NCBI RefSeq assembly: GCF_902825155.1
Contig: NZ_CADEAG010000002.1
Coordinates: forward strand, 62,001 to 126,000
DNA from: Bartonella taylorii 8TBB
GTDB taxonomy: Bacteria; Pseudomonadota; Alphaproteobacteria; Rhizobiales; Rhizobiaceae
Direction: 5' to 3'
Length of the DNA: 64,000 bases
The notes under the pieces were generated by a model. The model made no database searches and was not told where the DNA came from. It was given only the letters and a program-made list of their open reading frames with translations. Within the stretch, counting starts at the first letter, position 1; each line of letters begins with the position of its first letter. A program made the position numbers and the translations under genes. This document shows, piece by piece, positions 17,749-28,650 of the stretch.

Positions 17749-18620
17749 ATGTTTTTATTGGATTGATTTTTATAACAGTGATGAGTTTTTCTTTTCACAG
17801 TGTTGCTGGTAGTATCTCTGATACAAAGAAGGAGTTTATTTCTTTCCCCTTGCGCTCTCCTAAAAAACAGGAATGGAGCTTTTCAAGGCCATTCGGGGTT
17901 TATGATAAAGCGCAATTGCGGCGTGGATTAAAAATTTATAAACAGGTTTGTTCTAGTTGCCATGGGCTAAAATATGTGGCTTTTCGCGATTTAAAGGCGC
18001 TTGGCTATGATCAGGAACAGATTAAGGCTTTTGCGGGGCAATATGAAGTGAGTGATGGCCCTAATCGAGAAGGGAAATTTTTTAAACGCGCAGGTGTTGC
18101 AACAGACACTTTTCCTTCTCCCTTTGCGAATGAAGAAGAAGCAAGGTTTATTCATAACGGCGCTTATCCTCCCGATTTATCACTGATGGCACGTGCACGT
18201 GCCGTATCTTTGCCATTTCCTGCTGTTATTTCTGACATATTGACTCATTATAACACTGCCGGTTCAGATTATATTACTGCTCTTTTAACAGGATATCAGA
18301 AAGCACCAGAGAATACAGAAATTGCTGATGGTTATTGGTATAATCCTTATTTTATTAGTAGTGATTCTTTAACTATGGCGCCTCCTTTGAGTGATGGAGT
18401 TGTTGCTTATGAGGATGGCACTCCCGAAACAGTTGAACATTATGCACGTGATGTTTCTGCTTTTTTGATGTGGGCTGCTGATCCCCACATGGAGATTCGT
18501 AAAAAAACTGGTTTTTGTGTTATTTTATTTCTTATCATTTTTGCATGGCTTGTTTATATTTTAAAATCCCGTATTTGGCAGGGTTTAGAAGAAAAATTGG
18601 AGGAGAAGACAAAAGACTGA
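17742..18620 (+). CDS. petC: Cytochrome c1 subunit of the bc1 complex
   Basis: The 292-residue protein starts with an export signal (about residues 1-23, ending near SVAG). It carries one covalently bound heme at CSSCH (near 71). The axial Met is expected in LTMAPPLSDG (near 210). A single C-terminal membrane anchor (about 253-275) is followed by a charged tail. Electrons pass from the Rieske protein through this heme to a soluble or membrane cytochrome c. The ATG lies inside the end of petB. It is the last gene of the operon. Confidence 0.96.
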   Translation: MVNVFIGLIFITVMSFSFHSVAGSISDTKKEFISFPLRSPKKQEWSFSRPFGVYDKAQLRRGLKIYKQVCSSCHGLKYVAFRDLKALGYDQEQIKAFAGQYEVSDGPNREGKFFKRAGVATDTFPSPFANEEEARFIHNGAYPPDLSLMARARAVSLPFPAVISDILTHYNTAGSDYITALLTGYQKAPENTEIADGYWYNPYFISSDSLTMAPPLSDGVVAYEDGTPETVEHYARDVSAFLMWAADPHMEIRKKTGFCVILFLIIFAWLVYILKSRIWQGLEEKLEEKTKD

Positions 18621-18732
18621 AAAAGAGAAAAGCTTAGGGCTTCTGGTCTTGAAAGGAGTATAGGGAACAAATCTGAGCGTGATGCATTGAGACTTTGTTA
18701 AGTAAAAGCAAAGTAAAAACGGAGATGTTAAA

Positions 18733-19173
18733 ATGAAAAAAATTGCCTATACTACTCTTATGTCAGTTTTGATGGCTTCTAGTACTTATGCTCAGTCTTT
18801 CCCAGTACCTTCTACACCTGAAATGATTTCTTCGACGGGTGTCGTACAGGTTGGTTCAGATATGTCTGTGCGTTATGTTACACCTTTAGCAACTGATTTT
18901 GTTGCTTCAAGCCTTATTGGTGCAAATGTATACAATATAGAAGATGAAAATATTGGTGAAGTAAAAGATATTATTCTGCGTGAAAATAACATTGCGGGAT
19001 TTGTTATTGCAGTTGGTGGTTTCCTTGGTATAGGGGAGAGTTATGTTGTCGTTTCTCCAGAAACAATCCAGATGACAAACGATTATGGCAAGTGGAAACT
19101 TATTACGAATGCAACAAAAGATTCCCTAAAGGAAGCTCCTACATTTAAATATGAAGGACATTGGGCACGCTAA
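18733..19173 (+). CDS. Secreted PRC-barrel domain protein
   Basis: The 146-residue product has a clear signal peptide (MKKIAYTTLMSVLMASSTYA, cleaved near residue 20). A PRC-barrel follows from about residue 55, recognisable by SLIGANVYNIEDENIGEVKDI, by IAGFVIAVGGFLGIGESYVVV and by the end of the strand pattern. PRC-barrels bind other proteins or RNA; secreted versions are common in this order and have no fixed role. GGAG lies at good distance from the ATG. The gene is separated from petC by 112 bases and has its own terminator, so it is probably a separate transcript. Confidence 0.88.
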   Translation: MKKIAYTTLMSVLMASSTYAQSFPVPSTPEMISSTGVVQVGSDMSVRYVTPLATDFVASSLIGANVYNIEDENIGEVKDIILRENNIAGFVIAVGGFLGIGESYVVVSPETIQMTNDYGKWKLITNATKDSLKEAPTFKYEGHWAR

Positions 19174-19200
19174 TTTCGTATTTTCATTTTCTATGACTAG

Positions 19201-19236
19201 AACAGTTGCTATCATATATATGGTGGCACTGTTTTT
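19201..19236 (+). terminator. Rho-independent terminator after the PRC-barrel gene
   Basis: AACAGT and ACTGTT arms enclose a further paired segment (GCTATCA with TGGTGGC, using G-U pairs) and a T-run follows at once. It lies 28 bases after the stop codon. Confidence 0.75.
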
Positions 19237-19237
19237 T

Positions 19238-19955
19238 CGTAGGGCCTTTTTGAAGGTTTTGCAAGAATTTTATGCAAGAAGCTATTTTCTTTTTTAAGAT
19301 ATGAAAGGCAAATCTATATTAAAATTTAATGATTGTGATGAGATCAAAGAATTCTTTAACGGTTTTGTTTTTTTGGGAAAAAAATACTTTGAATGTTTAA
19401 CAGCGCTAAAAAATGCCTCAAACAGAGTTCTTAATTCTTAAAGAGAGGTAGTGATGAAAATCCTATCCCTTATATTCATTTGTGCATCCTCATCTTTTAA
19501 AAGATTCACAAAACAAGATGTTCTTTATATTGGATAACTTATTTATGAAGATAATTCATCGTTATGCACCTTGAGTGAGAGTCTTGAAGACAGGGATATT
19601 CTCTCATTTCATCCTCTCTTTTGATGAAGCAGAAAAATCATTCTCTTGTCTTTCACCAAGAGGAAATAACGTGTAGATAAAAGCCGTTTAAGAAAGGAAT
19701 AGAAATGCCTCACATGAATTATCTTAATGCAAGAATAGTTGCATCATTTGGAGTTTGCAAAAAAAAATGACGCCAGCTTATACCCGTCACAGATAGTACT
19801 ATGAAATAGGGTTAAGGGTAAAACGAGAGATATTTCTTTAAGGCAAGTGCGTGAATGAATAATATAATAATGTGCCATTCTTCGTAAGGGGTATTCTCCA
19901 TTAAAAAAACACTTTGTTGTTTGCTTCATAAATGTAAAATAAGACGAAATCGGTA
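19238..19955. other. Intergenic region with one possible tiny secreted-peptide remnant
   Basis: About 700 bases separate the PRC gene from the end of ychF. A 27-codon frame at 19454-19537 (starting MKILSLIFICASSS) has an AGAGAGG site before its ATG and looks like a signal peptide whose mature part is gone. I treat it as a remnant rather than a gene. Nothing else is recognisable. Confidence 0.4.
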
Positions 19956-21059
19956 TTAGGTGTTATGTTTAAATAATATAATATCGCCGTCTTGCACAAC
20001 GTATTCTTTGCCTTCATCGCGGGCTTTGCCTGCTTCTTTTGCGCCATTTTCTCCACCTAGAGCAATATAATCATCGTAGCTGATGGTTTGAGCACGAATA
20101 AAGCCACGTTCAAAATCTGAGTGAATTACGCCAGCTGCTTGGGGTGCTTTCGTGCCACGCGTAATTGTCCAAGCTCGTGTTTCTTTAGGACCACAGGTGA
20201 AATAAGTAATGAGGTTAAGCAAATGATAACCAGCGCGAATGAGGCGATTGAGACTCGGTTCGAAGAGTTCTAGGGCATTAAGATACTCTGAGGCTTCTGC
20301 ATCATTAAGTTGGGTAATTTCAGCTTCGATGGAAGCAGAAATGATAATGCTTTGAGCGTTTTGCTCTGTTGCCATTTTCTCAACCGTTTGGGTAAAGCTA
20401 TTTCCATGAGCGGCGTCATTTTCACTTACATTGCACACATAAAGTACAGGTTTGGAAGTTAAAAGATTCAAACTTTCAAGGATGCGGCGTTCATCGGAAG
20501 AGATATTTTTAAGTAATAACCGGACGGGACTTCCTTTCTGCAGCAAGTTTAATGCTGCTTCCATAACGGGAAGAATTATTAGAGCTTCTTTATCTTTTCC
20601 GGTTGCACGTTTACGGATTTGTACGATTCTCCGCTCAAGACTTTCAAGATCCGCGAGCATGAGTTCCGTTTCAACAGTTGTGGCATCAGAAACGGGATCA
20701 ATGCGTCCTTCTACATGGGTAATATCTTCATCTTGAAAACAGCGTAAAACGTGGATAATGGCATCGACTTCGCGAATATTGGCTAAAAATTTATTACCTA
20801 AACCTTCACCTTTTGAAGCGCCACGTACAAGTCCGGCAATATCAACGAAACTGATGCGTGTGGGAATGATTTCTTTTGAACCAGCGATAGAGGCAATTTT
20901 TTCCATTCGCAAATCTGGAACTGCAACTTCGCCCGTGTTGGGCTCGATCGTACAAAAAGGATAATTGGCAGCTTGTGCTGTCGCTGTTTTTGTTAATGCA
21001 TTAAAAAGGGTTGATTTACCAACATTGGGTAATCCCACAATACCGCATTTAAAACCCAT
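19956..21059 (-). CDS. ychF: Ribosome-binding ATPase/GTPase YchF
   Basis: The 367-residue OBG-family protein hydrolyses ATP in preference to GTP and binds ribosomes; it is linked to oxidative-stress responses. G1 is GLPNVGKST (residues 8-16), G3 is [16 protein letters not shown] (near 73), and the usual G4 base-recognition motif is changed, as in all YchF proteins. The C-terminal TGS domain includes [17 protein letters not shown] (near 280) and the conserved [20 protein letters not shown] ending. In many bacteria ychF follows rplY and pth; here those two lie about 1.1 kb upstream on the same strand, with an L,D-transpeptidase gene in opposite orientation between them. Confidence 0.96.
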   Translation of the reverse strand: MGFKCGIVGLPNVGKSTLFNALTKTATAQAANYPFCTIEPNTGEVAVPDLRMEKIASIAGSKEIIPTRISFVDIAGLVRGASKGEGLGNKFLANIREVDAIIHVLRCFQDEDITHVEGRIDPVSDATTVETELMLADLESLERRIVQIRKRATGKDKEALIILPVMEAALNLLQKGSPVRLLLKNISSDERRILESLNLLTSKPVLYVCNVSENDAAHGNSFTQTVEKMATEQNAQSIIISASIEAEITQLNDAEASEYLNALELFEPSLNRLIRAGYHLLNLITYFTCGPKETRAWTITRGTKAPQAAGVIHSDFERGFIRAQTISYDDYIALGGENGAKEAGKARDEGKEYVVQDGDIILFKHNT

Positions 21060-21321
21060 GAATGTCTTTCTTTTCTATTGATTTTATGGTCAAGATAAAA
21101 CTTTTTAGAAAGTTCTATAGCATATTTTGAGAAGAGTCATAGTCTCCTGTTGCTGTAGATAAAAAAAAAGTCTATGTCGATAAACGAATCTGTTTTTTTG
21201 CCATATTCTAAATACTCCCTATCTTATATCAGTAAGAGAATTCAGAATTAACGTTAACAATGTGCTAAGTTTTTCATAGTATGCAAATCTACATAAAAAA
21301 TTAATTGGAGAAAATATAAGA

Positions 21322-22071
21322 GTGTTATCTCGTCTTGCCTTTTTAATTGCAGTACCTTTGGCTTTGGTTGGATGTGCTACGCGTCAGTCGGATATGTCGT
21401 TTGTTTCTTCTCAACAAGTTCGATACATCCCAGCAGAGATGCAGGCTTTGTACGGCCCTGTAACAAATGAGCCTTATTTATTGCCTGCTGTTGATCTTTC
21501 GACAATTGAGCCAAAATTTTGGCGTCAAAAAGTAATTTATTATACGTCTTATCCACCTGGTACATTGGTTATAGATACGCAGGAGCGTTTTCTTTACCTT
21601 ATTGGTGAAAATGGGCAAGCTTTGCGTTACGGTATCGGGGTTGGTAAAGAAGGGTTGGCGTTTGAAGGTGAGGGGGTTGTGCAGCGCAAACGCCGATGGC
21701 CAAATTGGGCTCCTACAGCGGCAATGATGGCTCGAGAACCAGAACGTTATGGTCATTTGGGGAAAGGAATGCCACCGGGTCCTGATAATCCATTGGGGGC
21801 ACGAGCACTTTATCTTTTCAAAAATGGACAAGATACACTTTTCCGCATTCACGGTTCACACGAGTCGTGGTCAATTGGCCATGCTATTTCAAGCGGGTGT
21901 ATACGTTTGCTCAATCAAGATATTATTGATCTTTATGATCGTGTTCCCACTGGTTCGCGTGTAGTGGTGTTGCAAAATGGTGAGAGTAGATCTCGTGTTT
22001 TAAGTCAACAATCAAAAGTTTACGATCCATTACAGTCAACAATCAATCCAAATTCAAGTGAAATTTTTTAA
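21322..22071 (+). CDS. L,D-transpeptidase lipoprotein (YkuD domain)
   Basis: The 249-residue protein starts with a lipoprotein signal whose lipobox LVGC places the lipidated Cys near residue 18. The YkuD catalytic domain (about 80-215) contains IRIHGSHE-type and SSGCIRL motifs, seen as FRIHGSHESWSIGHAISSGCIRLLNQD at about 176-202, with the catalytic Cys and its His. Such enzymes make 3-3 cross-links in peptidoglycan or attach proteins to it. The short tail after the domain is polar. Translation starts at GTG 21322, with GGAG eleven bases upstream. The gene lies opposite to ychF, rplY and pth and looks like an insertion into that conserved series. Confidence 0.93.
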   Translation: MLSRLAFLIAVPLALVGCATRQSDMSFVSSQQVRYIPAEMQALYGPVTNEPYLLPAVDLSTIEPKFWRQKVIYYTSYPPGTLVIDTQERFLYLIGENGQALRYGIGVGKEGLAFEGEGVVQRKRRWPNWAPTAAMMAREPERYGHLGKGMPPGPDNPLGARALYLFKNGQDTLFRIHGSHESWSIGHAISSGCIRLLNQDIIDLYDRVPTGSRVVVLQNGESRSRVLSQQSKVYDPLQSTINPNSSEIF

Positions 22072-22193
22072 TTCCAAGGAGGATAAGCTTATTTAGTGTT
22101 ATTCGATCATTTTGGGCTTTCTGCTAATGAGCTCTCTCAAAAAAGTGCTATGCGCAAGAATTGTACTAAGTAGTATTGATTATGTTTTATGTT

Positions 22194-22793
22194 CTAGCGA
22201 AATGGGTTGTTATTGTGAAGATCTTTGTTTTTCATTGTTTGTGAAATTTCGTTCATAAAGAGGACTTTGTTACCTTTTATGAGAGAAGCAATGCTTTTTG
22301 CGATTGCCTCTAAAAGAGGAGGGAGCCATTCTTGGTCAGATTTTGTAAAATTTCCTAAAACATGCTGATGAACAAGTTCTTTGGTTCCAGGGTGCCCGAT
22401 TCCTAATCGTACACGGCAGTAATCATTCCCGCAATGGGCATCAATAGACTTTATACCATTATGTCCATTATTTCCTCCACCAACTTTTACACGTACTTTT
22501 CCTGGCGGTAAATCTAGCTCATCACAAATGATGATCAAATTCTTCAAATCTAATTTATAAAATCGTAAGGCTTCACCAATAGCTTGGCCAGAAAGATTCA
22601 TGAATGTTTGAGGTTTTATAAGAAAAGTTTTTTCACCATTTATGAGACCGTTGGCAATTTCGGCTTGAAATTTTTTTGACCATGGAGAAAAAGAAAAAGA
22701 TTGGTAAATAGCATCAACAGCCATGAATCCGATATTATGGCGGTTATTTTTGTATTGTGAACCAGGATTGCCAAGGCCAGCAATAAGCCACAT
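22194..22793 (-). CDS. pth: Peptidyl-tRNA hydrolase
   Basis: This 199-residue enzyme recycles tRNA by cleaving peptidyl-tRNA released prematurely from ribosomes. Conserved active-site residues are in [18 protein letters not shown] (near residues 6-23, including the catalytic His), in [11 protein letters not shown] (near 60), in [16 protein letters not shown] (near 93) and in RLGIGHPG (near 130). A GTG two codons earlier (22799) is possible, but AAGG is six bases before ATG 22793. The polar C-terminal tail is variable in the family. The gene follows rplY on the same strand across a hairpin. Confidence 0.96.
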   Translation of the reverse strand: MWLIAGLGNPGSQYKNNRHNIGFMAVDAIYQSFSFSPWSKKFQAEIANGLINGEKTFLIKPQTFMNLSGQAIGEALRFYKLDLKNLIIICDELDLPPGKVRVKVGGGNNGHNGIKSIDAHCGNDYCRVRLGIGHPGTKELVHQHVLGNFTKSDQEWLPPLLEAIAKSIASLIKGNKVLFMNEISQTMKNKDLHNNNPFR

Positions 22794-22842
22794 GTGCACC
22801 TTCAGTAAAGTGTGAGCGGTTAATAAATGTCTAAAAAGTTAA

Positions 22843-22860
22843 GGCGGGAAAATTCCCGCC
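22843..22860 (-). terminator. Terminator or attenuator hairpin between rplY and pth
   Basis: A perfect GGCGGGAA/TTCCCGCC stem sits 12 bases after the rplY stop. On the minus strand it is followed within a few bases by a T-rich run. It probably reduces readthrough from rplY into pth. Confidence 0.75.
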
Positions 22861-22872
22861 TGCTAAAACTTA

Positions 22873-23499
22873 TCAAGTTTCTTTGTTGTTCTCGTCATTT
22901 TCTTGTTCGGAAGGTTCATCACTGACATCCATGCCAGCAGGAGCTGCGATGGTTGCAATAGTAAAGTCCCGGTCTTGGATGACTGGAGTAACATCTTTTG
23001 GCAGTTGCACTGCTGAAATATGGATAGAATCACCAATAGAGTAGCTGGAGAGATCAATCTCAATTGCTTCAGGGATAGCATTTGCTGGAGCGATACATTC
23101 AATTTCGTGTCGAACAATATTGAGGACGCCTCCTTTTTTAAGTCCAGGAGCTGTGTCTTCATTGAGGAAGTGTACAGGAATATTCACTTCCACAACAGAT
23201 TTTGCTGAAATACGCAGGAAATCTACATGTAAGGGAAAGTCACGCACGGGGTCCAATTGGTAATCTTTTGGTAAAACCGTAACTTTTTGTTTGCCAATTG
23301 CAATAGTTGCAACAGTGGTACGAAAACCACCGGCGTGAATTTTGTGGAAAATTTCTTTATAGGGAACTGCGATTGCCAAAGGAGGCTGTTTTTCACCATA
23401 AATGACAGCAGGAATGAGACCGTTGCGGCGAAGTTCACGGGAGGACCCCTTACCAACCCGCTCGCGTATCTCGGCCTTAAGAGTGTAGCTTTTGCTCAT
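22873..23499 (-). CDS. rplY: 50S ribosomal protein L25 / general stress protein Ctc
   Basis: The 208-residue form carries both parts of the long L25 (Ctc) type. The N-terminal 5S-rRNA-binding L25 domain (about 1-95) has the [24 protein letters not shown] stretch near residue 12. The C-terminal beta domain (about 96-190) includes [22 protein letters not shown] and [17 protein letters not shown]. The tail is acidic (EQENDENN), as is usual in alphaproteobacteria. It is the first gene before pth. Confidence 0.96.
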   Translation of the reverse strand: MSKSYTLKAEIRERVGKGSSRELRRNGLIPAVIYGEKQPPLAIAVPYKEIFHKIHAGGFRTTVATIAIGKQKVTVLPKDYQLDPVRDFPLHVDFLRISAKSVVEVNIPVHFLNEDTAPGLKKGGVLNIVRHEIECIAPANAIPEAIEIDLSSYSIGDSIHISAVQLPKDVTPVIQDRDFTIATIAAPAGMDVSDEPSEQENDENNKET

Positions 23500-23785
23500 G
23501 ATTTAAGTCCTTTTACATGATTGGAGATCCATCAAAAACCAACAACAGTTTTTGCATGAATATGAAGATATGCACTGCCAAGCAGCGATTGCTCCATTCT
23601 GCGTTGCCTCCAAGGGTGTCTACGCAGAAGTTTTTCTATAATTCAAACTATTCACAGATGCAAGAGTTGTGGGAAAAATCGATGATTTCTATCGTTTAGA
23701 GAGAGGAAATGTTACAAGCATAGTTTAGATGGAGAATAAATAACTTCACTTGCTGATATATTCAAAATCAAATACTGGAGATGCT

Positions 23786-25285
23786 ATGAAGGTTGAGATT
23801 GCCTTGGGTGAGATGGCAGAATGTCGTGCTTTGTGTAAATCTGTACCGGCTTTTGTTGATTTAGAAGAATTATTGGCGACGCGTCTTCTTGTGCAAGGCA
23901 ATTCCGGTTCAGGAAAATCACATCTTCTTCGCCGCCTTCTTGAACAAAGCGCTTCATGGGTACAACATTGCGTGATTGATCCAGAGGGTGATTTTGTCAC
24001 TTTAGCAGATAAATTTGGTCATGTTATTGTTGAGGCTCAATGCAGTGAACTAGAATTGACACGTATTGCTCAACGCATTCGTCAACATCGGGTTTCGGTG
24101 GTGTTCAATCTTGAAGGTTTGGATACTGAACAACAGATGCGCGCTGTGGGGGCTTTTCTTGGTGCATTGTTTGATGTGGAACGTGATTATTGGTATCCCA
24201 TGCTCGTTGTTGTTGATGAAGCACAATTATTTGCTCCAGCTGCGGCAGGAGAAGTTTCTGATGAAGCGCGTAAAATTTCACTGAGTGCTATGACTAATCT
24301 TATGTGTAGAGGGCGCAAACGTGGTCTTGCGGGTGTCATTGCTACACAGCGTTTGGCTAAACTTGCCAAAAACGTAGCTGCTGAAGCCTCAAATTTTTTA
24401 ATAGGGCGAACTTTTTTAGATATTGATATGGTGCGTGCTGCTGATCTTTTGGGAATGGAGCGTCGCCAAGCGGAAATGTTCAGAGACCTTGAGCGCGGTC
24501 ATTTTATAGCTTTAGGCCCCGCTTTATCAAGGCGTTCCTTACCAATTATTATTGGTCCTGTTGAAACATTGGCACGTTCTTCTAGCCCAAAATTAATGCC
24601 GCTTCCAACAGAGCGGATTGATGTAAAAGAGCTTGTTTTTACTGCTTCACCGGAGGAAATTTTAATTCCATTTAAACAATCACGAGAGTTGGTAAAAGAA
24701 AAATCAATTCATGAGATGTTAGAAGAGGCTGTGCATAAAAAACAAGAGTTATTAGAAGAAGAACCAGACTTATTTCCTGAACTGTCTATTGTTGATCGTG
24801 ATAACCAAGCAGAACGTGTTATTCGGGAAATTCTTGATGATCCCGAGGCTTCTTATCGTTCAACCGCGGTGCTTTATCAAGATTTTTTGGTTCGTTGCCG
24901 TATTCATGGTCACTCAGGAGATTTTTTAAACCTTTCGCAATTTCGGCGTAAATTAGCTATTGCTCAGGCTTGTGTTGACGAAAAAATCGCTATTAGTGAA
25001 AGCTGGAAACGCGTTTTACATCTATCGGAAAGTTTGGAAGACGATGTCCAAGGTGTTTTTTTGAATGTAGCACAAGCCGCTTTAAGCGGACAACCATGCC
25101 CATCAGATGCATTTTTGGCACGTCTTTATGGAACCCATTCTTTAAGTCGTGCACGTCGACTTTTAACCTACTTTGAAGAGCGTGGACTTATTGTCATTCA
25201 TACACATTTGAGTGGTCAACGTATTATAGCTTTCCCTGAGCTTGGTGTAGAAACAGCACTAGGAGATCCCAAGGCACCAGTTTAA
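23786..25285 (+). CDS. HerA-like / DUF87 ATP-binding protein
   Basis: About 499 residues. Walker A is GNSGSGKS (near residue 37). DPEGDF follows near 67, and Walker [11 protein letters not shown] lies near 139. A further conserved region [16 protein letters not shown] near 172 is typical of HerA/FtsK-type hexameric motor ATPases. The C-terminal 150 residues look helical, with a winged-helix-like piece near the end ([26 protein letters not shown]). No NurA nuclease partner is adjacent, so a DNA-end-processing role is only inferred. A TTG at 23750 would extend it by 12 residues, but GGAG lies five bases before ATG 23786. Its stop overlaps the prs stop by four bases, tail to tail. Confidence 0.85.
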   Translation: MKVEIALGEMAECRALCKSVPAFVDLEELLATRLLVQGNSGSGKSHLLRRLLEQSASWVQHCVIDPEGDFVTLADKFGHVIVEAQCSELELTRIAQRIRQHRVSVVFNLEGLDTEQQMRAVGAFLGALFDVERDYWYPMLVVVDEAQLFAPAAAGEVSDEARKISLSAMTNLMCRGRKRGLAGVIATQRLAKLAKNVAAEASNFLIGRTFLDIDMVRAADLLGMERRQAEMFRDLERGHFIALGPALSRRSLPIIIGPVETLARSSSPKLMPLPTERIDVKELVFTASPEEILIPFKQSRELVKEKSIHEMLEEAVHKKQELLEEEPDLFPELSIVDRDNQAERVIREILDDPEASYRSTAVLYQDFLVRCRIHGHSGDFLNLSQFRRKLAIAQACVDEKIAISESWKRVLHLSESLEDDVQGVFLNVAQAALSGQPCPSDAFLARLYGTHSLSRARRLLTYFEERGLIVIHTHLSGQRIIAFPELGVETALGDPKAPV

Positions 25286-26214
25286 CCAAATAAGCTTGAA
25301 ACAGATTGTTCAGCTGCTGTTCTTGCAATTGCTTCTCCAATTAAGTCGGCAATTGGCAGAACACGAATATTATGTGCCTTTTCAATTACTTGTGTTGGCA
25401 TAATTGAATCTGTAATAACCAATTCTTTCATTTCTGAATTTGTAATGCGTTCGATAGCATTCCCAGAAAGAACACCGTGTGTGATGTAAGCGGTGACGCT
25501 ATTGGCACCGTGTTTAAGGAGAGCACTTGCTGCATTGCATAGCGTTCCACCTGAATCAACAATATCATCGAGCAAAAGACAATCTTTTCCAGATACATCT
25601 CCAATGATATTCATAACCTCTGATTCACCAGCACGTTCACGACGTTTATCAACAATAGCTAGCAAACTGTTTAAGCGCTTGGCAAGTGAGCGCGCGCGCA
25701 CCACTCCACCGACATCAGGTGAAACAACAATTACATTTTCAAGGGGGTAATGGATCTTGACATCGCGAGAAATAACAGGAACCGCATAGAGATTATCCGT
25801 TGGAATATCAAAAAAACCTTGAATTTGTCCTGCATGAAGATCCAATGTTAAAACACGATGGGCTCCTGCTTCAGTAATCAGATTGGCAACAAGTTTTGCT
25901 GAAATGGGGGTCCTTGGTCCAGGTTTACGGTCTTGGCGAGCGTAACCAAAATAGGGTATAACAGCTGTGATACGACGCGCTGAAGAACGGCGAAGAGCAT
26001 CAATCATGATGAGCAATTCCATCAAATGATCGTTTGCAGGATAGGAGGTGGATTGCAAAACAAACACATCTTGTCCGCGGACATTTTCATGTAATTCTAC
26101 GAAAATTTCTTGATCAGCAAAGCGCTTCACAGTTGCTTTACCTAATGGGATGTTTAAATAACTTGTAACATCTTCAGCTAAACGTGGATTAGAATTTCCG
26201 CAGAAAAGTTTCAT
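25282..26214 (-). CDS. prs: Ribose-phosphate pyrophosphokinase (PRPP synthetase)
   Basis: The 310-residue class I enzyme transfers pyrophosphate from ATP to ribose 5-phosphate, giving PRPP for purine, pyrimidine, histidine, tryptophan and NAD synthesis. Signatures are [15 protein letters not shown] at the N-terminus, the ATP-site stretch [20 protein letters not shown] (near 93), [14 protein letters not shown] (near 130) and the PRPP-binding loop [13 protein letters not shown] (near 218). AGAGG precedes the ATG. It is a single-gene transcript by position. Confidence 0.97.
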   Translation of the reverse strand: MKLFCGNSNPRLAEDVTSYLNIPLGKATVKRFADQEIFVELHENVRGQDVFVLQSTSYPANDHLMELLIMIDALRRSSARRITAVIPYFGYARQDRKPGPRTPISAKLVANLITEAGAHRVLTLDLHAGQIQGFFDIPTDNLYAVPVISRDVKIHYPLENVIVVSPDVGGVVRARSLAKRLNSLLAIVDKRRERAGESEVMNIIGDVSGKDCLLLDDIVDSGGTLCNAASALLKHGANSVTAYITHGVLSGNAIERITNSEMKELVITDSIMPTQVIEKAHNIRVLPIADLIGEAIARTAAEQSVSSLFG

Positions 26215-26686
26215 GGTAGAACCTCTGAATAATCACAGTAGAGTGCGACAACGCCTTTTAACTTCTTGTCACCAGATTGCAAGGAAACAATTACGAAAGC
26301 ATTACAATTTTATCTATCATTATTAAAGAGGGATGCATTTTGTTTTTTCTTTTTCCAAGATTTTTGTTATTTTTAGAGCAATGTTTTCTATCCATGGAGA
26401 AAAAGATACATATTGATTAAGCTTTTTTTACTTTCTTTATAAAAGAATAGCTTCAATATGAGCGGTTTCTTATGTGTGAAATGGACCAAGGGAAGCCGCT
26501 GTTAAAAAGAATTTCTCTTAAACTTAATCATCACAATCCAATATTGAAAATAATAATAGCCAAAACATTCACATTTTGTACGTTAATGAATTATTAAAAA
26601 AAGCACAGTGTAAGAGGTCTTATTGTTTTATTTAAGTAGAAATTTTATTTTGTAGTTTTGGTCTTCTCTTTTGCAAAAAGGTTTTA
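26215..26686. other. Intergenic region between pgeF and prs
   Basis: AT-rich spacer between two genes on the minus strand. It presumably holds the prs promoter at its left side. I see no open frame, RNA or repeat that I can support. Confidence 0.5.
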
Positions 26687-27469
26687 TTATTTCAGCATAA
26701 TAGCAGAAATTTGCCGTCCATAATCAGGTTCGTTGCGGTGTGTTGCACGACGATAGGAGAAAAAGTGCTGTTCATCTTGGTAGGTGCAAAGCTCCACACA
26801 AGAAGCATGAACTCCTGCTTCTTGTAGTTGATTCATAATGAATGCCCATAGGTTGAAGTGAAAGTGATTTACTTTATCTGTTTTTAAAAAATATTTTTGG
26901 AACTTATTCTGGCAATCAATAAATTGCTTGTAAAACTCGCTTGTTACTTCGTAGTGGCAAGGACCAATACAAGGTCCAAGGACTGCTGTTATTGATTGTC
27001 TTTTGGCTCCTTGTTCTTCCATAACAGAAATTGTTTTTTCTATAATTCCATTTAAGCTTCCTCGCCAGCCAGCGTGTGCTGCAGCGATGACACCTGCTTT
27101 GGGATCAGCAAACAGAACTGGTCCACAATCTGCTGTGAGAATGCCGATTATGAGTTCTGGCATGGTTGTAACAAGAGCATCAGCTTTAGGAGGCTCATCA
27201 ACAAAAGCTTGATTAACCACTACAATTTCACAAGAATGTATTTGATTGACAGTGATTAAACTTTGTACTTCAACATCAAAATAATCAGCGATTAAAATGC
27301 GGTTTTGTGCAATATTTTTAGGGTGATCATTTGAACTTTGTCCAACATTAAGGCTTTGATAAAGGCTTTTAGAAACCCCACCTTGACGTGTAAAAAAACC
27401 ATGCCTTATCCCATACGGGTGTAAAGCAGAAAGATCTTTTGCAAGGATGGGATGAAGCACAGGATTCAT
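26687..27469 (-). CDS. pgeF: Peptidoglycan editing factor PgeF / multicopper-like purine phosphorylase family
   Basis: The 260-residue protein belongs to the YfiH/DUF152 (LACC1) family, whose members act as purine nucleoside phosphorylase/deaminases and, in E. coli, prevent wrongly built muropeptides. The metal-site residues are in VNQIHSCEIV (near residue 77), in ILTADCGPVLFADPKAGVIAAAHAGWRGSLNGI (near 110-143) and in GPCIGPCHYEV (near 165). AAGGAAC precedes the start. The gene follows the lgt and MidA-like genes on the same strand with a 101-base gap, so they may be cotranscribed. Historical annotations call this polyphenol oxidase. Confidence 0.93.
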   Translation of the reverse strand: MNPVLHPILAKDLSALHPYGIRHGFFTRQGGVSKSLYQSLNVGQSSNDHPKNIAQNRILIADYFDVEVQSLITVNQIHSCEIVVVNQAFVDEPPKADALVTTMPELIIGILTADCGPVLFADPKAGVIAAAHAGWRGSLNGIIEKTISVMEEQGAKRQSITAVLGPCIGPCHYEVTSEFYKQFIDCQNKFQKYFLKTDKVNHFHFNLWAFIMNQLQEAGVHASCVELCTYQDEQHFFSYRRATHRNEPDYGRQISAIMLK

Positions 27470-27570
27470 AAAAGTTCCTTATGTGGATGGTTATTTTTCA
27501 AGTGAGAATGGTGTGTGAGATGTTTATATTTGTCAATGCGTATTATTACTGGGCGTACTATTGTTGGTAG

Positions 27571-28650
27571 TCACAATCTAGGTGGCAATGGTATGTTTTT
27601 ATCACTCACATATAAGACTTTAAACAATTTACCCATTTGATCTGGGCCGGCTAATCGTTCGATATCTTGGTGAATTTTGTTTTGCACTGTAACACTTTTG
27701 CCGACTCCAAGCTGTGCTGCGCGTTCCAGCAGTCCCATTTTTAAAAGGAAATCTCCTTGTTGTAGAATTTCAGCAAAGCAGCCTTGTTCAAGGGCGACTT
27801 TTTTTAAAAAGAAAAAACAAACATGTGATGTTAAATCATGTTCACCGGGAGCATCAAAAATATCACGAAATTTATGTTTTGAGATTGCTTGCAGCGTATC
27901 ACCAAATGCAAGATCAGAAGCTCCATAATCAATAAGTAAAGCAGAACCTTTCATTTGTATCAAATGGTTACTGATTTGTTGCATTAATTGATGCCGTGAG
28001 GGTGCATGTTCAAAAATTGTTCCATCAGGTATTTCAGAACAGTAGGATTGTAAGCAAGAAGAAGGAAGTTTTCTTGGGGCAGCAATAAATATGAAGTTTC
28101 CATCTTGATTGATTGTAATGCGACGTTCTTTCCATTCTCCTTTGACTTTAATATATTGGTTGATGGGGAGTGTATCGAAGAACTCATTGGCAATTAAGAA
28201 GAGAGGTTTTGAAGGGATTTTATCAAAACTTTCAATATTGTAGATTTGTTTTTTATAAGGTAAAAGACGTTTCTTTTGTTCTTTTGCAAGCTGTTTACTT
28301 ATTTCAATAAGAAAAATTTCAGCAGCATTAAATGCTGTGGTGGATAATTTTTGAATGGTGCGCAAAATATCATCCATCAAAGTTCCACGTCCTGGACCTA
28401 TTTCGGCGAGGATGAAAGGATTGGGACAACCTTGAGCTTTCCAGTTTGCAAGAGTCCAAATGCCAATCATCTCTCCAAATAACTGGCTTATTTCAGGTGC
28501 TGTAATGAAATCACCAGCTCTCCCAAAGGGTGTTTGTGTTTGATAGTAGCCAAACTGGGGGTCTGTGAGTGCTAATGTCATATATTGACTGACAGTGATT
28601 GGCCCATTAAGCGCGATAATTTCCTTAATTTTTTCTTTGAGAGTAGCCAT
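27571..28650 (-). CDS. MidA/NDUFAF7-family SAM-dependent methyltransferase
   Basis: About 359 residues. The protein resembles the mitochondrial complex I assembly methyltransferase NDUFAF7. Diagnostic stretches are ISVSQYM-like [12 protein letters not shown] (near 17), [24 protein letters not shown] (near 42), the SAM loop [16 protein letters not shown] (near 87), and [15 protein letters not shown] (near 151). The frame is open upstream to 28791, but that extension lies inside lgt. ATG 28650 gives the natural start [12 protein letters not shown] and a 26-base overlap with lgt. Pairing with lgt is common in this order. In bacteria the methylation target is not established; a role in NADH dehydrogenase assembly is inferred from the eukaryotic relative. 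Confidence 0.9.
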   Translation of the reverse strand: MATLKEKIKEIIALNGPITVSQYMTLALTDPQFGYYQTQTPFGRAGDFITAPEISQLFGEMIGIWTLANWKAQGCPNPFILAEIGPGRGTLMDDILRTIQKLSTTAFNAAEIFLIEISKQLAKEQKKRLLPYKKQIYNIESFDKIPSKPLFLIANEFFDTLPINQYIKVKGEWKERRITINQDGNFIFIAAPRKLPSSCLQSYCSEIPDGTIFEHAPSRHQLMQQISNHLIQMKGSALLIDYGASDLAFGDTLQAISKHKFRDIFDAPGEHDLTSHVCFFFLKKVALEQGCFAEILQQGDFLLKMGLLERAAQLGVGKSVTVQNKIHQDIERLAGPDQMGKLFKVLYVSDKNIPLPPRL